NCBI GenBank assembly: GCA_964019425.1 | Contig: OZ025827.1 | Span: 124,001 to 188,000 of the forward strand | Length of the DNA stretch: 64,000 nucleotides | Source of the DNA: Flectonema sp. DT1601 | Taxonomy: Eukaryota; Euglenozoa; Diplonemea; Diplonemida; Diplonemidae | Direction: 5' to 3' | In this document: in pieces, positions 43,819-53,451 of the stretch | Layout of the letters: every line of letters begins with the position of its first letter | Numbering within the stretch: the stretch's first letter is position 1 | Notes under the pieces: model-generated | What the model saw: the letters and a program-made list of their open reading frames with translations, nothing else | Databases searched by the model: none | Told to the model about the DNA's origin: nothing | Translations under genes and position numbers: made by a program

Positions 43819-45162
43819 TTTGTTATTACTGAATGATAAAGTAAAGTAATGATTTCATACCAACATGACATCCTTTTAACGATTACATTATTTTGTATTA
43901 ACTTTAACAAAACTAAATATATCAACACGACTGATGAGATCCTCACTTCGTAATAATTTGAGGATAAACGAAGGAGCGATTTTTATTGGGGACGAACGAT
44001 ATGTCTTTTTCTTAAGTGTTTTTTTTTTTTTTTTTTTTTTTTTTTTTCTTACATTTTCCCTTATCCTGTAAGGATCTTTTCAATCTGGTTCCCTTTTAAG
44101 AAAACGTGAGACAGGACAGCGATACAAATACATCACAAGAACTAATGCTGTAGCTACGAAAATATGATCAACAAACTGGGTTCTTTGCTGCACCGAAGGT
44201 ATTTCGCTGCATTTTTTGATTGTCATCAAAAAACAACATCGAAAAAAAGTTGTGCTAAACCGAGTCAACTGATTAAGACAAAGTCTAACTTTGCTTTGTT
44301 AGAATATGAGTTTTTTTTATAAGTTGGTGCACTAAATTAAAAAAAAAAAAAAAAATTATAAAAAACATAATTGTTTTAGTTACCGTATTTATAAATAACA
44401 TGGTGTATAAAAAGGTCTCCGAATCTCGAAAAATGGACAAATCCACCATCACCATTAAGGGACCACTATGTTTTTTTTTTCGATAGAAACACTCATAGAA
44501 AACACTTAGCAATATTCGGATTCTGGGGAAAAGAAATTCTCTATTTTTTTTTTTTTTTTTTGTTTTTTGATTCTACATTATCGAAATCTGAACAGGCTAA
44601 AGTTCTACAGGTTAGTCTTGTGTAAGGCAGGCTGTTAAGATTAATCTAGGTCCAGAATCGAACGATTGTTGCCTTGTCTGTAGAAGTGCTTGATAGCTAT
44701 ATATCCTCCAGATACAGATAGTCATATACTGCGAGGCCAGGGTGGTCCGATTGGTCCCAGCTCCTGACGTTTCTTAAAGTTTAGGACTATTGCTTTCTCA
44801 AGGTACCCTCAATGGTTTTTAATTCGTTTACCCAGTAAAAACTACCACCATTTTACAGTCAAAAATGTGTACCTTAATATGTCTGTTATAAAAACCCTCC
44901 AAATTTCTTTCCGAGAATCCACCAATCTTTTTTTATTTTGAATACTATTGTTCCAAAAAAAAATTTTTATACAACACGTCATTCATAAATACAGTAGTTA
45001 GTTTTGACTCTTACAAGCTTGTTAAATGCAAATAAACCATTCAGATAAACTTTATAATTATTTACTGATTGCAGACAGTATTACTGGCACAGATAACATG
45101 ACATAATAAAATCTGAAATTCTTAAAATCTGAATAGTTTTTTTTTCTACTGATTTTGTCTGT

Positions 45163-45196
<34 letters not shown>

Positions 45197-45741
45197 GAAT
45201 CTCGTGTCATCCGTAGCAAACCGAAACAGAATAAATAGGCTTGAAATGGATAGAGAGATAGAATCCAAGCAGAACGAGAAACGAAATTCTGAAGCAAAAA
45301 AACAACATCTAATTGGGCTCACAAGAAGTACATAACAACAGAAAATCAATCGTATTTTTTAGAATAATAAACTCATAACTCATAACTTTACTCAAATTTG
45401 ATTACATTAGAATCTTCAATTCAAAGAAGAAACTTTTACCAAATCAGACCCCATTACGAAAGAATAAATACCAACGTATCACAACCAATGCAACAAAACA
45501 GATGACAAGAGAAAAAGAAGAAAACGATGAGAAGAGACGCAACGCTAATTATGACTTATTCATACGGAAAAATTACTTTGGTACCTGTCCTCACAAAAAA
45601 CATAAATTTATTGGCACCAACACAAATCAGGTGTTTTTTTTTTTTTTTTTTTTTTTTTTCTTTTTCTGTAACGAACCTACATCGACGGGTGCGGGAGAGT
45701 GGGGGACTAGTATCAGAGGACATAATATAATAATAATATTC

Positions 45742-45772
<31 letters not shown>

Positions 45773-46062
45773 AGCAATAGAGTAAGTAAACAAATAAATA
45801 AATAACGTTTGCATAAATTAAAAAGGAGGAAAAAACCTTTTTGTAATTTTTTTTATTATAAAAAAAAAACAACAAAAAAGAAAATTCAATCTCACAAAGA
45901 GCACACATCTACTTTAACAACGGGAAGCGTGCAATGGGATAAAAACACCGTAACCGATTCGCAATCGAAGACAATAGTAAACTATCAGTACTGTTAATCT
46001 CGACAAGTACAAAATACATAATAGGAAAGTGAATTGCCACCAATTTCTGATCAAACGTTGTC
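43819..46062. other. Gene-free spacer
   Basis: A 2.2 kb A/T-rich spacer between the calpain-like and the repeat membrane protein genes. It holds T runs near 44020 and 45631, A runs near 45165 and 45743, and a SINE-like copy at 45033-45195. A short stretch at 44655-44675 has a tRNA B-box-like string but no cloverleaf. No gene is supported. Confidence 0.5.
45033..45195 (+). repeat. SINE-like repeat, copy 4
   Basis: Contains the family blocks AAACCATTCAGATAAAC, GCAGACAGTATTACTGGC, AGATAACATGACATAATAAA and AATCTGAATAGTTT, ending in TGTGCA and a 31-base poly-A run. The longest tail of the four, which may mean it is the youngest. Confidence 0.55.
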
Positions 46063-48810
46063 CTACACATCCATTGGAGGAATTTCGATTTCCGGTAACG
46101 ACATCATGTCGATCTCACTTACAATAGTGTCTTTGAATTGGAGTTGAGCTCTTACACGAGCCGGTCTGCATCTGGTTGGTTCAAATTTCCAAAGCGGATC
46201 ATATTTCACGCTTTGTAAAACAGTAGCGTCTGGTTGTAGAATACGGATCTTAGCAAATCGAGAAGAAGCTGTCAAACTTACAGTTATTTGACGACTTAAT
46301 TCAGGATTATGACATTGCCACACAACATAACAAGGCCTTGTGTCGGCATCGTTGTGTTCGAAGTTGAAGTGCAGGTGGGTATCACGACCACGCCAAAAGC
46401 TCTTATCATTGCTGTGACCTCCAGGGGCTACAGCATAACCACCTCCTGGCTGTGGTGTTATTACTGAAATTAATATAGCTGCATACCCTTGGTCTTCTTC
46501 TTCGGATAGACCGCGGGTGTCACGCTGGTGTACGCCGATGAAACAAGCAGCAGCTTCTGTTGAAGTAAATTCGAGAATTCGAGTGGCATGACCGTTGCGA
46601 AATTCCGTAGCAAAACGGATGTCGTGCCAATAGAGAGATACAAAGCAAACTCCTCCACCGCAGAACCATTTTTTAACATCTTCCCACTGCATCCAAAAGG
46701 TACCATCACTTCCTCGTTGAAGTGCACACTCCTCTGCTACTTCAGGATACTCGGTCCAGGCTTCATCACTGTCACCCCAACGTCCTCGCCATTCCTTAGC
46801 GTCTCCCCAGGGATTACGGATTCTGCAAAGTCGGAAACCTTCTTTTGGTCCATTTGATGGAAAGACGTGAATTGGTGTAAGCAGAGTATAAGCATGACCA
46901 GGAACAAGTCCCATATTACCGTATGCATCATCATCTTGTCCTTCACCACCAATTCTACTCCTCTTGTCAACACCTGGAGTCTCAACAGTCATCAGGTACT
47001 CACCACCTCCAAGAAGTGGATCATCGAATTTCAGCAACCTGTCAAACAGCCCCTCGTCATCCCATCGAAACCTTTCTGCTGGATACCCTGTCAGATCTTG
47101 CAGAGCTTCAATGGAATCACCACTACTTATCGCAGCGTATGATCCGTGGACCTTTGCAACAACCTTTTCGACTAAAGCAACCCAAAGTTCAGCCGGTTCC
47201 TGAACGTTGCTAGCAAAAACAGGGCTCTTGCCCTGTGAAGGTAAATAGTTGTCGATGATGATTTCTTGCCACCATCCGTGTTTGCAAAGGCGCATTGAGT
47301 AAGCTCCGCATTTACGGAGGTTTCTAGTGGTGGGGACGTAGAAGAGTTTACGAACGAGGATGGGTTGCTCAGCCATGGCACTGATGGCGCACATCAGCCA
47401 ACAGTCTCCCAGTTTTCCCTGATCGATGTCATTCGGTTGGATGGGTTCATCGTTTTCATTTTCAGGATGTGTTCCAGACACGAATAGAGTTGCTGTCTTT
47501 CCAACCTCAGTTGTTAAGTAGTCGGAAGGTCTCATCCAAGGCCATACTTCACCTTGTTCCCATTCACGAGCAACACAACATTGTCGGGGTGGAAACTGTC
47601 TGTCGACGTACTGTAAATCATTTCGAAGGCAAAACTCTGCGACAGCTTTATCGTTTGACAACTCTTCTGAGTTCTGCTCTGTTGCGTCTTTCAGTGTTGA
47701 CATCTGTCTGAGGATCTGCTCATCAAATTTAGTTACCAGAGCTTTGATGTATTCAGCTGAAGGGCCACCAAACTTCACAGTGACACGATATCCAGTCCAA
47801 GACCCTTTCACAAAGAGCTGGGTCTCACCTGGGCTGACAACAAGACAGTGACTGCCATCAATAACTGCGACTTGTTTTCCGGGTGTCAGAGTTGAATTAT
47901 CACCGAACTTATACTCTAAAGTAAAGTGAGTATCACGTGTGCCGTTATAGAACCACATTCCCTTACTTGACTCGTCTTCTTCTATATTCTGTTGCAGCAT
48001 AAATAACTTCCCATCTTTTAGAATTGCCTCCCAATTTCCGTTTACTGTCGGAGGAGGTAACCCAAGTGGTATACAGACAAGGGAGGTTGCAAAGTTTTCT
48101 TGAAGACGTTGATCACAATCAGCTACAGAATTACACAATGCTAGAGGGATATATGAGTGTATATGTCGAAGTTGTAATGGTACGATTTCTCTCTTCCGTT
48201 TTGCTTTAGCTAAGAATCTAATAGCCGGGTGGTACCACAACGAATGTCTTCCAGTCTTTCTACCAGGATCAGCAACTTTGAAAAGTCTAGACTCAGGATT
48301 CGAACCAATGAGAGGAGCAATGAAACTACCCGTCGGTGAGTTTGGATCATCGCTGTGATCAACAGGAGGCATGTAAGTGTTTGCTTTAGGCCGTATTGTA
48401 CAAGTATTTGAAGCAGCTGTATGAGTTGCTAATAGAACAGGACCAGTCTCAGAGTGAACTACTGCTACTGTATTGTTACAATCAGTTGCAGACAACGTTG
48501 GTGTCGGAGTCAAGATCGGTGTCGGAGTCAAGATCGGTGTCGGAGTGGGTGTTGAAACAACAGATTTTTGTTGTTTTGTAATCGCGTCAACAGTTGCATT
48601 AAAAGTAGTCTTCAACATCTGTAACTTCTCATTCGTGTTTGTCGCTTCTTTCTTCAATATTATATTTTCTTCTCTCAAATCGTTTATTTCTTCCGTCTGT
48701 TGTTCTATTTTTTTTTGCAATCTTTCTATTAGCCTATTCTTTATGCTTATTTCATTCGTTGTTATCGAATTAGTCTCATCACTCACAGCAACCGAGTGCC
48801 ACGACGACAT
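46063..48810 (-). CDS. Calpain-like cysteine protease with intact triad
   Basis: A 915-residue, intronless protein. Residues 20-75 form a Leu/Ile/Glu-rich coiled coil. A low-complexity (TPTPIL)n tract follows at 88-105, encoded by short tandem DNA repeats. The calpain CysPc domain spans about 400-760 with all three catalytic positions: C470 in QGKLGDCWL, H639 in VPGHAYTL and N666 in RNPWGD. The C-terminal 140 residues resemble a calpain beta-sandwich domain (WHDIRFATEFRNG, RFAKIRILQ). No EF hands are seen, so this is an atypical calpain. Many kinetoplastid calpain-like proteins have a degraded triad, so an intact one suggests real protease activity. The start lies about 23 nt after ATATTCTTATCAG. 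A nearer CAG exists, so the exact mRNA end is uncertain. Confidence 0.9.
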   Translation of the reverse strand: MSSWHSVAVSDETNSITTNEISIKNRLIERLQKKIEQQTEEINDLREENIILKKEATNTNEKLQMLKTTFNATVDAITKQQKSVVSTPTPTPILTPTPILTPTPTLSATDCNNTVAVVHSETGPVLLATHTAASNTCTIRPKANTYMPPVDHSDDPNSPTGSFIAPLIGSNPESRLFKVADPGRKTGRHSLWYHPAIRFLAKAKRKREIVPLQLRHIHSYIPLALCNSVADCDQRLQENFATSLVCIPLGLPPPTVNGNWEAILKDGKLFMLQQNIEEDESSKGMWFYNGTRDTHFTLEYKFGDNSTLTPGKQVAVIDGSHCLVVSPGETQLFVKGSWTGYRVTVKFGGPSAEYIKALVTKFDEQILRQMSTLKDATEQNSEELSNDKAVAEFCLRNDLQYVDRQFPPRQCCVAREWEQGEVWPWMRPSDYLTTEVGKTATLFVSGTHPENENDEPIQPNDIDQGKLGDCWLMCAISAMAEQPILVRKLFYVPTTRNLRKCGAYSMRLCKHGWWQEIIIDNYLPSQGKSPVFASNVQEPAELWVALVEKVVAKVHGSYAAISSGDSIEALQDLTGYPAERFRWDDEGLFDRLLKFDDPLLGGGEYLMTVETPGVDKRSRIGGEGQDDDAYGNMGLVPGHAYTLLTPIHVFPSNGPKEGFRLCRIRNPWGDAKEWRGRWGDSDEAWTEYPEVAEECALQRGSDGTFWMQWEDVKKWFCGGGVCFVSLYWHDIRFATEFRNGHATRILEFTSTEAAACFIGVHQRDTRGLSEEEDQGYAAILISVITPQPGGGYAVAPGGHSNDKSFWRGRDTHLHFNFEHNDADTRPCYVVWQCHNPELSRQITVSLTASSRFAKIRILQPDATVLQSVKYDPLWKFEPTRCRPARVRAQLQFKDTIVSEIDMMSLPEIEIPPMDV

Positions 48811-48939
48811 TGAGGGGGCTGCTTACCCGATTCCTGATAAGAATATATTTTAAAGATTAAAATTAGTACATAAATTCAACACAGTAATAAATAAATAAGA
48901 ATTACAGTCAATCATAGCCTGCCTATGACGAAGGGTTAT
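48811..48939. other. Short intergenic region with acceptor
   Basis: Only 129 bp separate the PPR stop codon from the calpain start, holding both the PPR 3' UTR and the calpain acceptor (complement of 48834-48836). Confidence 0.5.
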
Positions 48940-49971
48940 TTAAATAGCAATGTCAGGTTTTGATCGTACTTCCAATACCTCCGCAGGATAAATTGTCCTA
49001 CAAAGAGACGACAGATGCTTCGATACAGCACAGTTAAGTTTAGCCAACGCAACAACATCGGCTACTCGTTTTGCAATATCTTCCCGAACGTGTCTATGCC
49101 TTAGTAAACACTGAACCATTGAGTTATATATGTAAGGAGAGCTGCTGTAGCCTTCCGCCTGAGCCCTGTGAAATAACATTGTCGATAGTTCGATATCAGA
49201 AGAAGATTTAATAGCCATTTGATAGGTTGCTGCATTTGGAGAGATTCCAACACTTGACATCTCCGCCAGCAGGGATCGAACTGTATCAGTTGAAGGTGCA
49301 GCCTGCAGCAGATAATTATAACATCGAGTATCTAAGTTATTTTTTATCTTTTTTGATAAGTTGAGAGCCATATCGTAAAGAGGAGGATTAAGCTGTGCAC
49401 ATCTCTGAATACATTTTGCTATTATGTTTCGAGTGCAAACGCGATTCTTCTCTGACACATGAACCCATCCTTGAATCTCATCTTTACTGGAGCTAATTGA
49501 GATATTTTGAATAACAAACTGCTCATCTGGTTTGATTTGCAAAGTCTTCATGTGATTTACGACTGTCTTGATTGCTTGAATGTCATTACGTATCCTGTGA
49601 TAATTAATGAGACTATTAATCAGTGCAATGTTTATATCTTTTGTTTGGACTCCGTTCATTACTTCTTCAAGATCGGAATCTGTTGAGCTCTTTTCTAGTG
49701 CCAGCGCTCTTATTTGAGCACATCGTACTTCACTAGTGTACGGGACAAGACCTTCCTGAACCATTGCAAATGCTCTTTTTGCGATAGTTGGACACTTGCC
49801 ATTTACGCATGCTATAATAGTTAAAGCCACGTCTTCTCCTCTGGCTTGATGGTTTCGACACATCTTTTCTAAAATTGTAAACATTTTTATTAAACTAACA
49901 CGAGATTCGTATCTCTGATCATGATTTCGAAGTACTTCACGGTAGAGGTGTCGTAGGTTAGTCCTCAACAT
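48940..49971 (-). CDS. Pentatricopeptide-repeat protein, likely organellar RNA-binding
   Basis: A 343-residue, intronless protein made of degenerate 35-residue helix pairs. The clearest are SLLAEMSSVGISPNAATYQMAIK and MLFHRAQAEGYSSSPYIYNSMVQCLL near residues 235-290, and IKTVVNHMKTLQIKPDEQFV near 135. The G-x-x-P pattern at each repeat end is typical of PPR. PPR proteins bind single-stranded organellar RNA and help its processing, editing or translation. The N terminus (MLRTNLRHLYREVLRNHDQRYESR) is basic and lacks acidic residues early on, in keeping with a mitochondrial presequence. The start lies 13 nt after TTGTACTTAACAG, one of the cleanest acceptor motifs in the window. Confidence 0.8.
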   Translation of the reverse strand: MLRTNLRHLYREVLRNHDQRYESRVSLIKMFTILEKMCRNHQARGEDVALTIIACVNGKCPTIAKRAFAMVQEGLVPYTSEVRCAQIRALALEKSSTDSDLEEVMNGVQTKDINIALINSLINYHRIRNDIQAIKTVVNHMKTLQIKPDEQFVIQNISISSSKDEIQGWVHVSEKNRVCTRNIIAKCIQRCAQLNPPLYDMALNLSKKIKNNLDTRCYNYLLQAAPSTDTVRSLLAEMSSVGISPNAATYQMAIKSSSDIELSTMLFHRAQAEGYSSSPYIYNSMVQCLLRHRHVREDIAKRVADVVALAKLNCAVSKHLSSLCRTIYPAEVLEVRSKPDIAI

Positions 49972-50405
49972 ACTAATTGGTACCCTGTTAAGTACAACAT
50001 AAGATGAGACGGGCTGCTAACAAAAATATTTCTACTCAGAAAGATAAATTATCTAATGGTTTGTATGTAAAAATAATAATATGTCGAAATCTAGAAGCAT
50101 TTAAGAGAGTTCATAATTTGAAAAGTATCAACACGGCAGTAGACACGTACAGACTGCAGTGACACAAAGTAGAAAAGAAAGAAGGGAAAAAAAAAAAAAA
50201 AAAAACTCTATTCAGTGGAGCGTGAGAGGGTTGTACGCCAATCCATAAAATAACTGAAAATAACAATTTCTACTAAACGAGGGGGGTAACTTGATATGTA
50301 TTATCAAAGGAGGAGGAAGGGCTGATTACTGCTAACAACTGTATTAATTAGCAAAGATAATGGTACTAACTATGTGAGGACTATATTCAGAATTAGATTA
50401 CTGAC
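49972..50405. other. Intergenic spacer
   Basis: A 434-bp spacer holding the PPR acceptor (complement of 49985-49987), an A19-type run near 50186 and a short GGGGGGTAACTTGATA motif at about 50281, also present near 57965 and 58836. Confidence 0.5.
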
Positions 50406-52976
50406 TTACTCATCATCGAGATTGATAACCATACCACCACGTCGCATGTTAGGACGAGTCTGACTGCGGGATTCCTCCTTAACGCCGGGCTCTTCTTCGA
50501 TAAACGGCTGTTCTTCTGACCAGGCGACTGGAAGCGATTTAACTTTCATAAGTTCAACTGCTCTCATTTGATTATTAAAGAAAGTACACCAGGAACGACG
50601 AGCACCCTCTGATGACGCGCAGAGAGTAAAAAGACTGACTTTACCGTTGGTATGGCGCTCGAGACCGAAGTAAAAATAGACTCCGTCGCTACCAAGATTT
50701 TCACGTAGGCGAGCGGTGTCTGCATAACGAACTCGACCGAGAGGTTTCTGATCTGACTTTCGAGAAATCTTAACATCAATTGGATAGAATCTGAGCTCTC
50801 TATTGTCTGCTTCAATCCAAACATCTTTCCATTTCAGTTCCGTCTTCTCGCCATCCGGACCCTTTTCACGTCTGAGTGTTCGCAATCCCCCCACTTTCAC
50901 TAAACCTTCTCTTGCCTCAGGCTTCGTTCTCTCCTCCAACTCTCTTTGGTCAACTACTTCATCGATCTTTGAAACAAGTGTGAGCATACTCTCACCTGCT
51001 TCATTGTGATCTTGAAATGACTTTCTAATATCATCGAGGACTCGCAGTGGACCTTCACCGTCAGCAATCCTCTCCTCGGTCTGGTCTTTGTAATCTGATG
51101 TGTGTTTAGGAGGCGGTGGGTAGTTAACACCACGAGGAGAATCGTCATTATCAGGAGAAGGAGAAGGAATTGTTTCTGCAGCTTCTTGAGCAAGGGAAGT
51201 AGAGAGGTCGCAGATTCGTTCGTGAGTTACATCGTGGCACTCTTTGGCTTCATCTCGCAAAGCGAGCAGCCTACGGGTGGCATCATCACTATAACTGACA
51301 CCTTCCCACTTCCGACGGGCATTATATGAGCTCTTTGGGAGAGCCATAGGTCTTATACTTGGAGTATAACCCGGGTAAATATCTTCTGTTGGCTGCTTAC
51401 CCAAATCTGGAGCAGCTGGTACCGGTGGCGGCGCGTGAACTTCCGGGGCAGCAACTGCCGCTGCAACATTCAATTTAATTCGAGGAGACGTACTGACCTC
51501 ATTCCGTCGATTAAGACTCGCTCTTGATGGAGAGAGCGAACGGGTCTTCTGAATGACTTCATCCATTCTGAGATTCTTGGGAGGAAGTTGCTTTGGTGTT
51601 ATTATTTTATTCGTAAGTGAAGGGATCCGAGGTGTTCCAAGTCCGTCTCCGACCCCCGACCCTCCCATTGTTGGGATAGGCAACGGAGGAGGCTGATCAC
51701 GTGGATCAAATAAAGGAACTTCTTTACGGGCAGCTTTAGATCTCTGTAAAGTATTAATAACGTGATCAACATCGGCAGGTGAGATTGCTGGACTAACTGC
51801 AGGCTGAACTACTAAACCGGGTGACACTTCCCTCGGCTGCGCAGCAGGCCTGCTCTCCGGCCCGCGCTGGAGTCGCGCCACGGGAGGCGCTGAAGTCCCA
51901 TCCCGTGCCACGGATTGCGACTGAGACTTCGGAGATGAGTCACCCAACTGCTCCCTAATTTGCTGCAATTTCGTTTCAATCAGCGCGCATGGATCTAACG
52001 TTGGAGGAGGGGATGATTGAATCTGTACTGGCGGCTGTGACTGCCTACTTACAGGAACAGAACTTCCAGCACCAGGTCCCAAACTCTCCGAATCACGAGG
52101 ATGAGATTGTGGACCCGAGCTTGATATTGGTATCGGTGTGAGGGGCTGCCTTGCAGTACTTAAATCAGGAACAGGAACACTAATTTGTTTATCATAATCA
52201 TTACGTAATGGTACTGGAGGTCTTGGAGTTCCAATAGGAGTAGTAACATCAGTTGATGGATAAGAAGAATATCCTCTATCTCTATTTACTGGAGGTGATA
52301 TCATCGGATCATTAATCTTTGGTCGTTGTCGGATCGCATTATTTTGATAAAGTCTTCTCGGAGAAGGGGACTGAACGCGAGACCTGGAAACGCTACCCGC
52401 CTTACGTCTGCGGAGTTCCCCGTCGATTCCGCGGAGTTCTTCCTCCAGGCGACGTTCAGCTCTGTTGATATCGTGAGTGTGTTGATCGAAGTAGTTAACG
52501 AGATTCGATTGTAGTTCCGGTAGTGGTGTTCGCTGTGGAGGAGTCAGCGGTTCGGATCGAACATTTCTGATAGGTTGCGGGGCAGGACTCACTTTTTTGA
52601 AGTATGGATCCCATCCAAGCTCTCGGTTCTGATGGGGAGACCTCCCTCCCCTGCTCCTGGGTATCGACGAAGATCGAGTTGAATACATCGGAGAGTGTGC
52701 TGGGGAACGATTTCTACTTCTTGCTGGAGACACTTTCTTTGAAGTCATTTGCTTCGGCGCCGATTGTGGTGTTGTCGATGCAACAAATGAAGTCTGCTGG
52801 CCCTCATCTTTTGTCTTCTGAAGTCTTTTATACATTTCCCCTAACGCCGCCTCCACTTCTGGGGCAAACAGCGGAGTTGAACTCATTTGCTCTTTTACGA
52901 TTTCTAGTTCGCTATTGTGAACCTTCGCAGCACTTCCGTTCTCTGCCAACAACCCCGTCCCCTCCTGCACGGCCAT
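50406..52976 (-). CDS. PH-domain protein with long disordered Pro/Ser-rich region
   Basis: An 856-residue protein, intronless in this model. I start at the ATG of MAVQEGTG, because a good acceptor (TTTCACTTCTTTCCAG, complement of 53007-53009) lies 30 nt upstream. A longer frame would begin inside the pyrimidine tract. Residues 1-700 are mostly disordered, rich in Pro, Ser, Arg and Gln, with many SP sites and short helical pieces. A pleckstrin-homology domain lies at about 715-835: LVKVGGLRTLRREK, WKDVWIEADNRELRFYPID, VYFYFGLERH and LCASSEGARRSWCTFFNNQM. That final Trp helix is diagnostic. PH domains bind phosphoinositides or proteins. A role as a membrane-recruited scaffold is inferred. It follows the ubiquitin-like gene closely. 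Confidence 0.78.
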   Translation of the reverse strand: MAVQEGTGLLAENGSAAKVHNSELEIVKEQMSSTPLFAPEVEAALGEMYKRLQKTKDEGQQTSFVASTTPQSAPKQMTSKKVSPARSRNRSPAHSPMYSTRSSSIPRSRGGRSPHQNRELGWDPYFKKVSPAPQPIRNVRSEPLTPPQRTPLPELQSNLVNYFDQHTHDINRAERRLEEELRGIDGELRRRKAGSVSRSRVQSPSPRRLYQNNAIRQRPKINDPMISPPVNRDRGYSSYPSTDVTTPIGTPRPPVPLRNDYDKQISVPVPDLSTARQPLTPIPISSSGPQSHPRDSESLGPGAGSSVPVSRQSQPPVQIQSSPPPTLDPCALIETKLQQIREQLGDSSPKSQSQSVARDGTSAPPVARLQRGPESRPAAQPREVSPGLVVQPAVSPAISPADVDHVINTLQRSKAARKEVPLFDPRDQPPPLPIPTMGGSGVGDGLGTPRIPSLTNKIITPKQLPPKNLRMDEVIQKTRSLSPSRASLNRRNEVSTSPRIKLNVAAAVAAPEVHAPPPVPAAPDLGKQPTEDIYPGYTPSIRPMALPKSSYNARRKWEGVSYSDDATRRLLALRDEAKECHDVTHERICDLSTSLAQEAAETIPSPSPDNDDSPRGVNYPPPPKHTSDYKDQTEERIADGEGPLRVLDDIRKSFQDHNEAGESMLTLVSKIDEVVDQRELEERTKPEAREGLVKVGGLRTLRREKGPDGEKTELKWKDVWIEADNRELRFYPIDVKISRKSDQKPLGRVRYADTARLRENLGSDGVYFYFGLERHTNGKVSLFTLCASSEGARRSWCTFFNNQMRAVELMKVKSLPVAWSEEQPFIEEEPGVKEESRSQTRPNMRRGGMVINLDDE

Positions 52977-53451
52977 TCTTCTTTGCTGCTTACGCAGCTG
53001 GAAGCTCTGGAAAGAAGTGAAATAAGATATCAAGTACGACAATACAGAATGCTATCAAGGAATTCTAACTTCAGTTAATGTTAAGTTTGCAAACATCAGT
53101 AATCTCAATCAACATAATAGTAATCATACAAAGGGATCAGTGCAGTCGTCTCAACCTTACCAGTTGAGTTAAAGTGACCAGCTTCAAATAAATAACAAAA
53201 TATAATATAAAAAAAAAGAACTACAAGTTATAATAAATAAAGTCTACAAGAATACAAATACTACACTTGAAACAAAACAACAACTGACCAAACCACACCA
53301 ACACAATAAAATAAATAAGTAAATTGATAAGGTAAAAACTACCCAAAAGCTACATAGAGATCTTCAAACTCGTAAATAATAAAATAAAATATTCTTAAAA
53401 AGCAACTGAAGCTCACCTTGAATTAAAGCTACGATCGAAAAATAGATGTGG
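52977..53451. other. Intergenic region with predicted acceptor
   Basis: A 475-bp A/T-rich spacer between the ubiquitin-like gene's stop codon and the PH-domain gene. It contains the PH gene acceptor. No intermediate exon fits the reading frames. Confidence 0.5.

Noticed and set aside
44640-44720. tRNA-like B-box string (minus-strand GTTCGATTC)
   Set aside because: No matching T stem, acceptor stem or A box could be drawn.
53042-53044. Start of the PH-domain protein at 53042
   Set aside because: It lies upstream of the pyrimidine tract and CAG acceptor; the next ATG at 52976 follows the acceptor by 30 nt and begins a normal sequence.
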